DNA from: GWF2-33-9 sp964500435
Lineage (GTDB): Bacteria > Bacteroidota > Ignavibacteria > Kapaibacteriales > UBA2268
Assembly (NCBI GenBank): GCA_964500435.1
Contig: CAZCNL010000002.1
Span: 124,001 to 188,000, forward strand
Length of the DNA stretch: 64,000 nucleotides
Direction of reading: 5' to 3'
Below are positions 50,635 through 59,027 of the stretch, piece by piece. Positions within the stretch are counted from its first letter, which is position 1. Each line of letters opens with the position of its first letter. The position numbers and the translations under genes were made by a program. The notes under the pieces are model-generated. The model saw nothing but the letters and a program-made list of their open reading frames with translations, was not told the DNA's origin and made no database searches.

Positions 50635-51828
50635 TTATATGATTTCTTTTGTCCGTAATTCATTAATTTGTTCTATGGAATATCCAATTTCTTGCAGTAT
50701 TTCATTTGTGTGCTCGCCAAGTAAAGGTGGTGGGGATTCAACATAACCCGGAGTCTTCGAAAATTTTGCTGTAAGATTGAAAAAAGGCAATTTCCCGATG
50801 CCTTCGACTTCCATTTCTTGGAAAGTTTTTCTATGTTTTATTTGCTCTTGATTTAAAGCATCTTGCAAAGATAAAATCTCGCCAGACGGAATGCCAAATT
50901 TATTGAATAAATCTACCCAATATTTTGTATTATTTTGCCTTAATTTCGATTCAATAATTGGAGTTAGTTCAAATCTGTTAGCTTTGCGAGTGTCTCTTTC
51001 TTTAAATCGAGGGTCTTCCTTAAGTTCGGGCATATCGATTAAATCGCACAGAGTTTCCCATTGTTCTTGTTTATTTGCGGCGATGTTCATTATCCCATCT
51101 TTCGTTTTAAAAGCACCAGAAGGAGCAGCTGTAAAGTTATCATTTCCGAGTAATTGTGGTTCTTGCCCAGCAAAAAGCAAATTGGAAACAACCCATCCCA
51201 TAAGCGGCATTATAGAATCGAGCATAGCAATATCGATAAATTGACCTTCACCGGTTCGTTCACGGTGGTAAAGCGCTGCCATAATAGCAAAAGCAGCATT
51301 CAATCCTCCAACCGTATCACAAACAGGAAAGCCTGTTCGTAATGGATTTAGTGTTTTATCGCCGTTTATTGCCATTACACCGCTTAATCCTTGTATGATT
51401 TGGTCATAGGCAGGTTTATCGGCATCGGGTCCATCTTGTCCAAAGCCCGATATCGCACAATAAATAATTTTTGGGTTAATTTTCGCAAGTTCGGAGAAAC
51501 CAATACCAAGTCTATCCATTACCCCCGGTCTGAAATTTTCGACAATGACATCTGCCGTTGCTGTTAGCTTTTTAAAAATCTCTTTTGCTTCATTTTCTTT
51601 TAAATTCAATGTGAGAGATTTTTTATTTGCATTTTGTGCAAGAAAACTTGTACCTAATAATTTTTTGTTATACTCGGATTTTGCACCAAGTTTACGAGCA
51701 AGGTCGCCATCTTTTGGATTTTCGATTTTTATAACTTCTGCACCAAGTAAAGAAAGATGTAAAGTAGCAAATGGTCCAGAAAGCACATTCGTCAAATCCA
51801 AAACACGAATATTTGATAATATTTTCAT
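50635..51828 (-). CDS. CaiB/BaiF family CoA-transferase (class III)
   Basis: A 397-residue class III acyl-CoA transferase, an interlocked dimer that moves CoA between carboxylic acids such as formyl, carnitinyl, succinyl or oxalyl groups. The family start ILSNIRVLDLTNVLSGPFATLHLSLLGAEVIKIE and the later CoA-binding stretch PGVMDRLGIGFSELAKINPKIIYCAISGFGQDGP are clear. The catalytic aspartate lies in GQFIDIAMLDSIMP. It starts an apparent two-gene unit with the metallophosphoesterase. The specific acid pair cannot be read. Confidence 0.92.
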   Translation of the reverse strand: MKILSNIRVLDLTNVLSGPFATLHLSLLGAEVIKIENPKDGDLARKLGAKSEYNKKLLGTSFLAQNANKKSLTLNLKENEAKEIFKKLTATADVIVENFRPGVMDRLGIGFSELAKINPKIIYCAISGFGQDGPDADKPAYDQIIQGLSGVMAINGDKTLNPLRTGFPVCDTVGGLNAAFAIMAALYHRERTGEGQFIDIAMLDSIMPLMGWVVSNLLFAGQEPQLLGNDNFTAAPSGAFKTKDGIMNIAANKQEQWETLCDLIDMPELKEDPRFKERDTRKANRFELTPIIESKLRQNNTKYWVDLFNKFGIPSGEILSLQDALNQEQIKHRKTFQEMEVEGIGKLPFFNLTAKFSKTPGYVESPPPLLGEHTNEILQEIGYSIEQINELRTKEII

Positions 51829-52032
51829 AATTGTATTAAATATTTTTGATAAAAATAAAAAAAGACTATTTTTATTTTAAATTGACGAATTAATAAGCCA
51901 AATATGAGATAATTATTAATATTTACTATTGCAGTAAAAACACTTAGTAAATTCAATAATAATCAAAATTCATTAATATATTTTATTAATAAAAAATATT
52001 TAGTTAAATTAGAGAAAAAAAAGGAAGACATT

Positions 52033-54345
52033 ATGAAAAAGTTTTATTTATTACTACTTATTTTTATAAATACACTGAATTTATTTGCTGATGATATTCT
52101 TTTAAGATATTGGAAAGATGACGATAAAATTGCGACTTTCGACCATCAACAATTTGCGTATGATTGGCAATTTCAAAGATTTGATATTAGTGCTCCTTGC
52201 AAGTTAAAATCAACGACCATTTATTTGTCGGGGGAAACTTCAATTGTGGATGTAGTTATATTAGGTCAGCAAGGCGGGAACTCAATACCTTTTGTATTTT
52301 CAGCCACTGGCAAAAATATCTTAGCATCAACTCAAATACAATTTCAAGGTTCAACAGAACCAGTTCCAATCAATTTAACCTTTGATACACCAATTGAATA
52401 CGACGGCGACCAATGCTTTGTCGGCGTTCGCATTGATAATGTAGAAAAAACTAAGTTCTTGACGGGCTTAACAGAAGTACCACCAAGTTGTCAAACAAAG
52501 GAAGGAGACAAATATGGATATCAATATTTATTAAATATAACTGATACTAACAAAGTTTGGGCAACTGCTAATTTTTCATATTTATGTAATTTAATTGTGG
52601 AATATACTTATTCTGGTTCAAAAGCTTATTTGACAGACCGCACATTGAGCGAAGGAATTTCGCCCAATATGAGTGTATCGAGTGTTGCTTGGGGTGATGT
52701 AAATAATGATGATTACTTAGATGTTTTAGTTAATGGTAGATTATTTATTAATCAAGGGAAAGGCTCAGGTTTCAAAGAAACAACTTCGAAAGCTGGTTTG
52801 AGCGGTTCTCCATCAGCAAATGGCTTTATTGATTTTGATAATGATGGCGATTTAGATATTATATTTTTAAATTCTGACACTTTGGGAACAACTTTATCGA
52901 AGTTATATATTAACGATGGTTCTGGAAATTTTACATCTAAAGACATTAATTTGCCAGGGTTTAGAGGTGTTTCAGCCTTTAGTATCGCTGATGTTAATAA
53001 CGATAAATATCCTGATATCTTTGTTGCACAAAGTTGGTCAAGCACTCCTCAATTCCCGCTTCAAAATTATTTATTATTGAATAACAAAAATAATACATTT
53101 ACTATCAAAGGTGGCGTTTGTCAGTCTCCAACTTCACGTAGAACTTTGGGAACTCAATTTGTTGATTTTGATGATGATGGCGATTTGGATTTATATGTTT
53201 CAAATTATTATCAAGATTGGGATGAACTTTGGGAAAATAAAGGAGATTTGGTATTTACAAATGTGATCCAAGCAAAGGCTATCGACATTTTAACATATAA
53301 TGGCAAAAATTATAGCAATTGGGGCGTTGGTGTCGATTGGTATGATTACGATAATGATGGAGATATGGATTTATTGTTGCCACAATATTGTCCCGCAAAC
53401 TTATTACCATTAGGATTTCAAGGAACAACAATATATAACAATAAAAATGCAAACTTCACAAATACTTGGGACCAACAACTTGGTGCTTCAGGACTGGGAA
53501 TTGAATTTGAGGAAACTCATTCCGGTGGTGCCTGGGGTGATTTCAATAATGATGGACTCGCAGACTTAATATTTACTACAGATTATGGCTGCCGCTATAT
53601 TGATTTATATAAACAATTACCAAATCATCATTTTCAAAATGTAACTTATGAATGGGGACTTAATCGCATAGTTACAGGTGATGATGCAATTTGGGTTGAT
53701 TATGATAATGACGGGCGATTAGATTTATCAATGTCGCTTGACAGAAAATATAAATTATTTAAAAATAATGCAAATACCGAAAATAATTGGGTGGAAATTG
53801 ATTTAAGGTCGGAAGAAACAAATTATTTTGCTATTGGTGCAAAAGTTAAAGTTTATGCTGGCGGTAAAATATATACCCAAGAAGTTAGTGCAGGTCGTGG
53901 TTGTGGTATGCAAAAACCTTCAAGGTTACATTTTGGCCTGGGTACAGATGATTTTATTGACAAAGTAGAAGTGCGTTGGCCCGGTTCCAAGACATATATA
54001 ACTTACAATGACATTAAAGCAAATCAAATTAATAAAATTATTCAAAAGTCTGTTTCAGTTGAGGAGTTATCAAACAATATCGAACAAAGCTCATTGGAAA
54101 TTACAGGTGCAAATCCATTAAACGATGTACTTCAGTTTTCCTTTGAACTTGTTAGCCCTGATTATGTTGATATTTCAATTTATGATTTGCAAGGCAAATT
54201 AGTTCAAAATGTTTATTCCAATTATATTTCGGGCGGAAAATATAATTTTAATACTAATACTACAAATATTAAAACAGGATATTATATATTAAAATTATCT
54301 TCAAATAAATTCAATTCACAAAAAGCATTTATTATTCAAAGATAA
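52033..54345 (+). CDS. T9SS-exported FG-GAP/ASPIC-UnbV repeat protein
   Basis: A 770-residue secreted protein. A signal peptide (about 1-19) is followed by a beta-rich N-terminal part (to about 200). Next come about seven FG-GAP/VCBS calcium-binding repeats (about 215-590), each with a DxDxDGxxD-like loop, for example FIDFDNDGDLDIIF and WYDYDNDGDMDLLL. An ASPIC/UnbV domain follows (about 600-680; NWVEIDLRSEETNYFAIGA, SRLHFGLGTDDFIDKVEVRW). The end is a type A T9SS tail (LSSNKFNSQKAF). The repeats form an integrin-like propeller that probably binds Ca2+. AAGGA lies upstream of the ATG. It is a single gene with a terminator; a surface adhesion or enzyme-scaffold role is likely. Confidence 0.88.
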   Translation: MKKFYLLLLIFINTLNLFADDILLRYWKDDDKIATFDHQQFAYDWQFQRFDISAPCKLKSTTIYLSGETSIVDVVILGQQGGNSIPFVFSATGKNILASTQIQFQGSTEPVPINLTFDTPIEYDGDQCFVGVRIDNVEKTKFLTGLTEVPPSCQTKEGDKYGYQYLLNITDTNKVWATANFSYLCNLIVEYTYSGSKAYLTDRTLSEGISPNMSVSSVAWGDVNNDDYLDVLVNGRLFINQGKGSGFKETTSKAGLSGSPSANGFIDFDNDGDLDIIFLNSDTLGTTLSKLYINDGSGNFTSKDINLPGFRGVSAFSIADVNNDKYPDIFVAQSWSSTPQFPLQNYLLLNNKNNTFTIKGGVCQSPTSRRTLGTQFVDFDDDGDLDLYVSNYYQDWDELWENKGDLVFTNVIQAKAIDILTYNGKNYSNWGVGVDWYDYDNDGDMDLLLPQYCPANLLPLGFQGTTIYNNKNANFTNTWDQQLGASGLGIEFEETHSGGAWGDFNNDGLADLIFTTDYGCRYIDLYKQLPNHHFQNVTYEWGLNRIVTGDDAIWVDYDNDGRLDLSMSLDRKYKLFKNNANTENNWVEIDLRSEETNYFAIGAKVKVYAGGKIYTQEVSAGRGCGMQKPSRLHFGLGTDDFIDKVEVRWPGSKTYITYNDIKANQINKIIQKSVSVEELSNNIEQSSLEITGANPLNDVLQFSFELVSPDYVDISIYDLQGKLVQNVYSNYISGGKYNFNTNTTNIKTGYYILKLSSNKFNSQKAFIIQR

Positions 54346-54378
54346 TAGTTAATAAATTTATATCTTTATAAACTAAAA

Positions 54379-54417
54379 AAATATTCATTTGATAATTAAC
54401 TTATCAAATGAATATTT
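54379..54417. terminator. Bidirectional terminator, long AT-rich hairpin
   Basis: A perfect 17-base inverted repeat (arms 54379-54395 and 54401-54417) with a 5-base loop, flanked by A and T runs. It lies between convergent genes. Confidence 0.75.
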
Positions 54418-54458
54418 AATTTTTAAGAGAACTTATTTATTAAAAATTACTGATTAAT

Positions 54459-55289
54459 TTAATAACTTATCATCGGAATAATTTTTCTTGAATTTTGGAA
54501 CTGAATTACAAGATAATAAAGTCCTTTACTAATACTTTTGCCGGAGTTATCGTGACCATCCCAAGTAAATTGAGTTAATTGAGTATTGTCAAAAGTTTTA
54601 ATGATATTCCCTAATTCGTCAATTATTTCTAACTTTGAAATTGTTTTCCCGGAATACTTGCTCAAATCAATAGAAACAAATTCTTTGAATGGATTAGGCA
54701 TAATTTTCACTGAATTCGTTTCGAACTCGGAAACAGATGAAGCTTTTTGTGCTGTAATTGCCTGCGGTGTAAGCCAATTCCAAATATCTGCACTATTATT
54801 TTTTCCATCACCATTTGCCACAAGTGTAATTGCCCGTATATAATATGTTCCTTCTTGTGCAGGAGCCGTCCAATTGAAACTAAATGAAACATTGCCATTG
54901 CTCATTTGTTTGGGAGAGCTATGAACTAACTCGCCGTTAGATAATTTTAATCCTTCACCATTGATTGCAGATAATGTTCCGACATTTGTTTCATTTGTAA
55001 GAGCTGATTTCACTCCAATATTAATTCCAGCTACTTTAGAGCCAGAATTCATCACTGTTATTGTAAATTTTGTAGTAGAATTAGGCTCCACAACAAAAGA
55101 ACCTGTTGAACTTGTCAATGACAGTGATACAGCAGTATTTTTCGAAGAAGAATGGCAGTCGCATCCTTTAGAAGTAGAAGATGTTAAACCTGAAATGCCA
55201 TTTGGCTTTGCGTTGCTATATCCAAAAGATAAGATAATTATTAAGGATTGAGCAATTACGTATTTGACTAAATTTTGTAATTTTTTCAT
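54459..55289 (-). CDS. T9SS-exported choice-of-anchor V-like protein with CDCH motif
   Basis: A 276-residue secreted protein. A signal peptide (about 1-27) is followed by GISGLTSSTSKGCDCHSS: C43, C45 and H46 form a CxCH motif near the mature N-terminus. A beta-sandwich follows (about 50-165) of the choice-of-anchor V/reeler-like type, and the last 80 residues are a FlgD-like T9SS sorting tail (MPNPFKEFVSID, DGHDNSGKSISKGLYYLVI). In related proteins a CxxCH motif at this place could bind haem; here the spacing is CxCH, so haem binding is uncertain. AAAGGA precedes the ATG. It is the last gene of the four-gene Rieske operon, 10 bases after the YceI-like gene. Confidence 0.8.
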   Translation of the reverse strand: MKKLQNLVKYVIAQSLIIILSFGYSNAKPNGISGLTSSTSKGCDCHSSSKNTAVSLSLTSSTGSFVVEPNSTTKFTITVMNSGSKVAGINIGVKSALTNETNVGTLSAINGEGLKLSNGELVHSSPKQMSNGNVSFSFNWTAPAQEGTYYIRAITLVANGDGKNNSADIWNWLTPQAITAQKASSVSEFETNSVKIMPNPFKEFVSIDLSKYSGKTISKLEIIDELGNIIKTFDNTQLTQFTWDGHDNSGKSISKGLYYLVIQFQNSRKIIPMISY

Positions 55290-55299
55290 AATTTTTCCT

Positions 55300-55854
55300 T
55301 TAATTTAAAGTAAAACTGGTTGAGAAATCAAATTTTAAATATTCGTCAGTTGGAACAAAAAGTAATGATGGACGCTCAACTTTGAATTTGTCTAAGCTTA
55401 CACCAAATTTACCCGAAATTTTCAATGTGTTACCTTCAATTTGTTGAACAGCATCGATTGTAATATTATTTGTTACACCGTGAAATGTTAAGTCGCCATA
55501 TATCTTTATTTTATTTCCAGAATATGAAAATCCCGTAGATTTAAATGTTGAATTTGGGAATTTGATTGCTTCAATTGCTTCCATTGCATGGGAATCACGA
55601 TTCGAATTTCCACTATCAAACGATGTAACTTTAATCATTGCAATCGCTTTGGTGATTTGTTGTTTTTCCTTGTCAAATTCGATTTTCACAACCAAATCAT
55701 TACTTTTTGCTTCGACTTCGTGCGCAGGATGATGTAATTTATACGTAATTGTTGTATTTGACTTGTTATTTGCGACTTGGACTGTATTTTGTGCTAAACT
55801 CAAATTAATGATGCAGAAAAAAAACACTATTACTGTTAAAGATAATTTTTTCAT
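55300..55854 (-). CDS. YceI-like periplasmic protein
   Basis: A 184-residue protein with a signal peptide (about 1-21, ending LAQ) and an eight-stranded lipocalin-like barrel. The YceI pattern is present: VKIEFDKEKQQITKAIAMIKVTSFDSGNSNRDSHAMEAIEAIKFPNSTFKS, with HGVTNNITI later. YceI proteins bind polyisoprenoid or quinone-like lipids in the periplasm. In E. coli yceI is next to a cytochrome b561 gene (yceJ), and here it lies 31 bases after a four-helix His-rich gene that looks b561-like. AAAGGA lies upstream of the ATG. Confidence 0.9.
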   Translation of the reverse strand: MKKLSLTVIVFFFCIINLSLAQNTVQVANNKSNTTITYKLHHPAHEVEAKSNDLVVKIEFDKEKQQITKAIAMIKVTSFDSGNSNRDSHAMEAIEAIKFPNSTFKSTGFSYSGNKIKIYGDLTFHGVTNNITIDAVQQIEGNTLKISGKFGVSLDKFKVERPSLLFVPTDEYLKFDFSTSFTLN

Positions 55855-55885
55855 TTTTATATTCCTTTTTAAAATTTGATTTAAT

Positions 55886-56827
55886 TTACTCGAAAAGTAA
55901 AATTACTAACATCGCCGAAGTATAAATCGCTGTTGTTATGTATGCTGACGTTTGGTGAAAATGAGCGGACTTATAATAATCTTTGCTATCTTCAATTAAA
56001 CTACCTAAAATTGGGGTAAGAACCATCCCACCAAAATGTAACCAAGCAAGAGCCTTATGTACAGAAATTGTAGAAAATTCATCTCGTCTTATAGCTGGAG
56101 GTGGCGTAATTAATGCCATTAAACCGGTAAATGAATAGCCAATTATTGTTGATGTTACTAATGTTTTATGTAAATCTGGTGAATCACTTTTCCCATCTAA
56201 CCACATTTGACCAGTATAGCAAGAAGCTAACATTAATCCAAGAGTAACCAGCCCCGAAGTTTGATGAATTGTAAGAAATGTACGACGCCAATTAATTTCT
56301 TTTTGCCGTTGATCAGACGTTAGCTCTCCCGTGAAGCCGAGCGTTCGAAATAATCCATTTTTTGACCAAAAAGCAGATTCAACGATGCTAATATTGCTGG
56401 GCAATAAAGAATTATTATCATTTACAGTTTGAGAATTTAAATCATCGAAATTTAAATCATTTTCTTCGCTTCCACTTGGTTTTACTGTGTTAGTATCTCC
56501 GTCTTTACTTATTTCATCTGATAAATCAAATAAAGTGGCTGAATTTTTGGAATTTTTAAATTCAGATACAAATAAAGTAGAATTTGCTGTTTCGTCCTTT
56601 TTAAACAAATCTTGTGATTTTATTGTAAAATCTTGAGCTTCAAAATTTTTAATTTTATTGCTTTGAACTTGAAAATCCGCAGCATTATCGTAAGGATTTG
56701 TGATGAAGTTATTACTTTGACTTTCTTCAACCAAATTAAAATTAGCAAAACTCGAATTTTGATTCAAGAGAAAAGCAATCCCAACAAATAAAATATAACA
56801 AAGAATTTCTTTTAGATGTTTTTTCAT
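55886..56827 (-). CDS. Four-helix His-rich membrane protein (b561-like), with long N-terminal linker
   Basis: A 313-residue protein. A signal peptide or first helix (about 6-29) is followed by about 150 residues of Asn/Ser/Asp-rich linker that is probably disordered. The C-terminal domain (about 180-313) has four membrane helices, with His near the start of each: H188, H220, H257 and H264, H289 and H291. That pattern resembles b-type cytochrome four-helix bundles such as b561, where pairs of His hold two haems. The assignment is inference: I see no known family motif. It starts 24 bases after the Rieske gene and is followed by the YceI-like gene, which fits an electron-transfer role. Confidence 0.75.
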   Translation of the reverse strand: MKKHLKEILCYILFVGIAFLLNQNSSFANFNLVEESQSNNFITNPYDNAADFQVQSNKIKNFEAQDFTIKSQDLFKKDETANSTLFVSEFKNSKNSATLFDLSDEISKDGDTNTVKPSGSEENDLNFDDLNSQTVNDNNSLLPSNISIVESAFWSKNGLFRTLGFTGELTSDQRQKEINWRRTFLTIHQTSGLVTLGLMLASCYTGQMWLDGKSDSPDLHKTLVTSTIIGYSFTGLMALITPPPAIRRDEFSTISVHKALAWLHFGGMVLTPILGSLIEDSKDYYKSAHFHQTSAYITTAIYTSAMLVILLFE

Positions 56828-56851
56828 ATTAACTCTCTCTGAATTAATGTC

Positions 56852-57262
56852 TTATGAATAAATATGTAAAATATTGTTATTCAAATCGACTTTATATTCA
56901 GTCAGAGCTTTCTTTGCTGGACCGTTAAGAACTTTACCGCTTGTGCTAAATCTTGAATTATGTGATGGACATAAGAAATCATTATTTGGCTCATCGTACT
57001 TCACGAGTGTTCCTTCGTGAGTACATTGAGCGCTCACTGCAACATAGACTTTGTTTGTTGTATAAGCTACAACAACCCCATTTTTAATAACATAACCACC
57101 AACGTTTAACAAAGCAGAATTAGCAGAATCTGATAAATCGATCGTGAAATCAACATTGGAAGGAGCGGTTGGTGAACTGGACGAACAACTTGTATGTCCC
57201 AATACTGTAACTGCTGCAAGTGCCCCAATACCGGCAATTTTTAAAAATTCTTGACGTGTCAT
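56852..57262 (-). CDS. Rieske [2Fe-2S] protein
   Basis: A small exported Rieske protein of 136 residues. The ligands are C80-x-H82 in AQCTHEG and C98-x2-H101 in FLCPSHNSRF, spaced as in Rieske domains (CxH-x15-CxxH). The N-terminus has a Tat-like start with a single Arg (TRQEFLKIAG), a hydrophobic run, and C26 in GHTSC, which may be a lipidation site although the -3 residue is unusual. The start is the ATG at 57262, set by GGAGG six bases upstream; an upstream ATG at 57298 is not needed. It opens the operon with the b561-like, YceI-like and T9SS genes. Confidence 0.92.
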   Translation of the reverse strand: MTRQEFLKIAGIGALAAVTVLGHTSCSSSSPTAPSNVDFTIDLSDSANSALLNVGGYVIKNGVVVAYTTNKVYVAVSAQCTHEGTLVKYDEPNNDFLCPSHNSRFSTSGKVLNGPAKKALTEYKVDLNNNILHIYS

Positions 57263-57268
57263 TTTAAA

Positions 57269-57273
57269 CCTCC
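57269..57273 (-). promoter_or_regulatory. Ribosome binding site deciding the Rieske start
   Basis: GGAGG on the minus strand lies six bases before the ATG at 57262 and selects it over an in-frame ATG at 57298. Confidence 0.8.
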
Positions 57274-57446
57274 ATAAAAAAATATAAATAATTAACAACT
57301 AAATTGTAATTTAAATAATATTTAATATTTAGTCTAACCTTCTTCAACGTTTATTTCAACATAATATTATTATTAGGTTTGCGATAATAATAAAAATTAA
57401 AATTTTAAATACTTTTCAAGAAAATGTATGAAGTAAGGGTATAAAT

Positions 57447-57477
57447 TTTGTTAATTAAAAAATTTTTTTTAATTTTG
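57447..57477 (+). promoter_or_regulatory. Bacteroidota-type promoter of tRNA-Ser
   Basis: TTTG at 57447-57450, 19 bases, then TAATTTTG at 57470-57477, as in front of tRNA-Lys and tRNA-Gly. The tRNA begins 14 bases later. Confidence 0.78.
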
Positions 57478-57491
57478 TAATTCTATTATGG

Positions 57492-57573
57492 GGAGGATTC
57501 GCATAATGGTATTGCAGCGGTCTTGAAAACCGCCGGGGGCAACCCTGTGGGAGTTCGAGTCTCTCATCCTCCG
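57492..57573 (+). tRNA. tRNA-Ser (TGA)
   Basis: An 82-base class II tRNA. The acceptor stem GGAGGAT/ATCCTCC is fully paired, the D arm is short (GCA/TGC), the anticodon stem GCGGT/ACCGC encloses CTTGAAA (anticodon TGA), and a long variable arm (GGGGG/CCCTG region) is present. The T arm is GGGAG-TTCGAGT-CTCTC, the discriminator is G, and CCA is not encoded. It reads UCA and UCN codons. Confidence 0.96.
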
Positions 57574-57634
57574 CAAAAATTGTAAACTTTGCTATAAAAG
57601 CATAATTTAATAAAACATAAAATTAAATTTTACG

Positions 57635-57661
57635 AATACCCTAAAACTTAGGGTATTTTTT
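57635..57661 (+). terminator. Intrinsic terminator after tRNA-Ser
   Basis: AATACCCTAA pairs perfectly with TTAGGGTATT across a 3-base loop, followed by T. It lies about 60 bases past the tRNA. Confidence 0.85.
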
Positions 57662-57861
57662 ATTAAGTCCCCAAATTTTGAATTATCCCCTTCAAAATTT
57701 ATAATTACAACCAATTGAATTACTTTTTCTTTCCTAACTTTATTTAATTACTTTTTGTTTATCACTAAATGTAAATATGTCTTAATTTTGAAAATTTTCA
57801 AACGTTTTGATAATTAATTCGTTTATTGTTTTATTTTAAATTAATTAATTCAAAAATAATT

Positions 57862-58929
57862 ATGAAATATAATAATATAACACATCTCTTGGTTTTAACA
57901 ATATTTATTTCTCTTTTATTTTCTTGCGAATCAAGAAATGAAAATGTAAAAAATAAGGGAAACAAAAAGATTTTGCAAGTTGTAGGCTACGTTGTCGATA
58001 TGAAAAGCTTTTCGAATGAATTATCTACTCCGGGCACATTCCAAGCAAATGATATGATAACAATTACATCACCAATTGCCGGATATGTTTCGAATGTTCT
58101 GTTTAAAGATGGACAGGTGGTAAAAAAAGGTCAATTGATTTTGCAAATTGATTCGAGAGAACTGAAAAATAAATTGAAGGCTGCTGAAATTGCTCTTGAA
58201 ACTGCAAAAAAAGATTTAAGCAGAAAAAAAGAGATTAAAAAATTAAATGGAGTAAGCACCGAAGATATCGAACAGGCAGAAAATTCCGTTGCTCAACTTG
58301 AAGCTCAGATTGAACAACTGAAAATACAAATCGATTATACAGACATCAAAGCTCCTTTTGCAGGCAAACTTGGATTGAAAAATATTAGTCCTGGTGCTTA
58401 TTTGCTGGTTGGTCAAACAATTACGAATTTAGTAAGTAATAATCCAATAAAAATAGATTTCGAAATTCCAGCAGAATATGCTCAAATGCTAAGCATCGGC
58501 GAATCTATCAAAGTGTTGCGTAAGTCATCAAACGATTCATTAACCGCAAAGATTATTGCTTTTGATGCTAATGCCGACGAAAGCACAAGAAGCATAAAAG
58601 TTCGAGCTTTGGCAGAAAACCCGAACGGGAAGTATCTACCTGGTGATTATGCTGATGTTGTTTTAAATTTTCAAAATCTAAAAAATTCTATTGTGGTTCC
58701 AACTGAAGCTGTGGTACCGTCATTGAATAATCAACTTGTTTATGTGGTTCATAATGGAATTGCATACGAACGTAATGTATTGCTCGGGTTAAGAAATGAT
58801 AAATATGTTCAAATTTTATCTGGACTTCAAGTCGGTGACACAATAATGGTGACTGGTTTAGTAAATATCCGAAACAACACACCAGTCAAGGTTGTCAAAT
58901 TGCAAAATAATTCAAATCAAAGAAATTAA
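57862..58929 (+). CDS. RND efflux periplasmic adaptor lipoprotein (MFP/HlyD)
   Basis: The periplasmic adaptor of a tripartite efflux pump, 355 residues from the ATG at 57862 (a TTG at 57826 is not needed). A lipoprotein signal ends at LLFSC. The lipoyl half-motifs are ITSPIAGYVSNVLFKDGQVVKKGQLILQID and IKAPFAGKLGLKNISPGAYL, separated by a coiled-coil hairpin (about 105-165). The barrel and membrane-proximal domains follow (VVPTEAVVP, GLQVGDTIMVTGL). It heads an operon with the RND permease and TolC-like gene; a TAATTTTG about 75 bases upstream may be its promoter. Confidence 0.93.
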   Translation: MKYNNITHLLVLTIFISLLFSCESRNENVKNKGNKKILQVVGYVVDMKSFSNELSTPGTFQANDMITITSPIAGYVSNVLFKDGQVVKKGQLILQIDSRELKNKLKAAEIALETAKKDLSRKKEIKKLNGVSTEDIEQAENSVAQLEAQIEQLKIQIDYTDIKAPFAGKLGLKNISPGAYLLVGQTITNLVSNNPIKIDFEIPAEYAQMLSIGESIKVLRKSSNDSLTAKIIAFDANADESTRSIKVRALAENPNGKYLPGDYADVVLNFQNLKNSIVVPTEAVVPSLNNQLVYVVHNGIAYERNVLLGLRNDKYVQILSGLQVGDTIMVTGLVNIRNNTPVKVVKLQNNSNQRN

Positions 58930-59027
58930 AATAATTAATATAAGAAAATTAAATGTAAATAAATGGAGAAAGATTTCATCAATTATAAACATCAATTAAC
59001 TAATTTCATAATAATCATAAATATACA

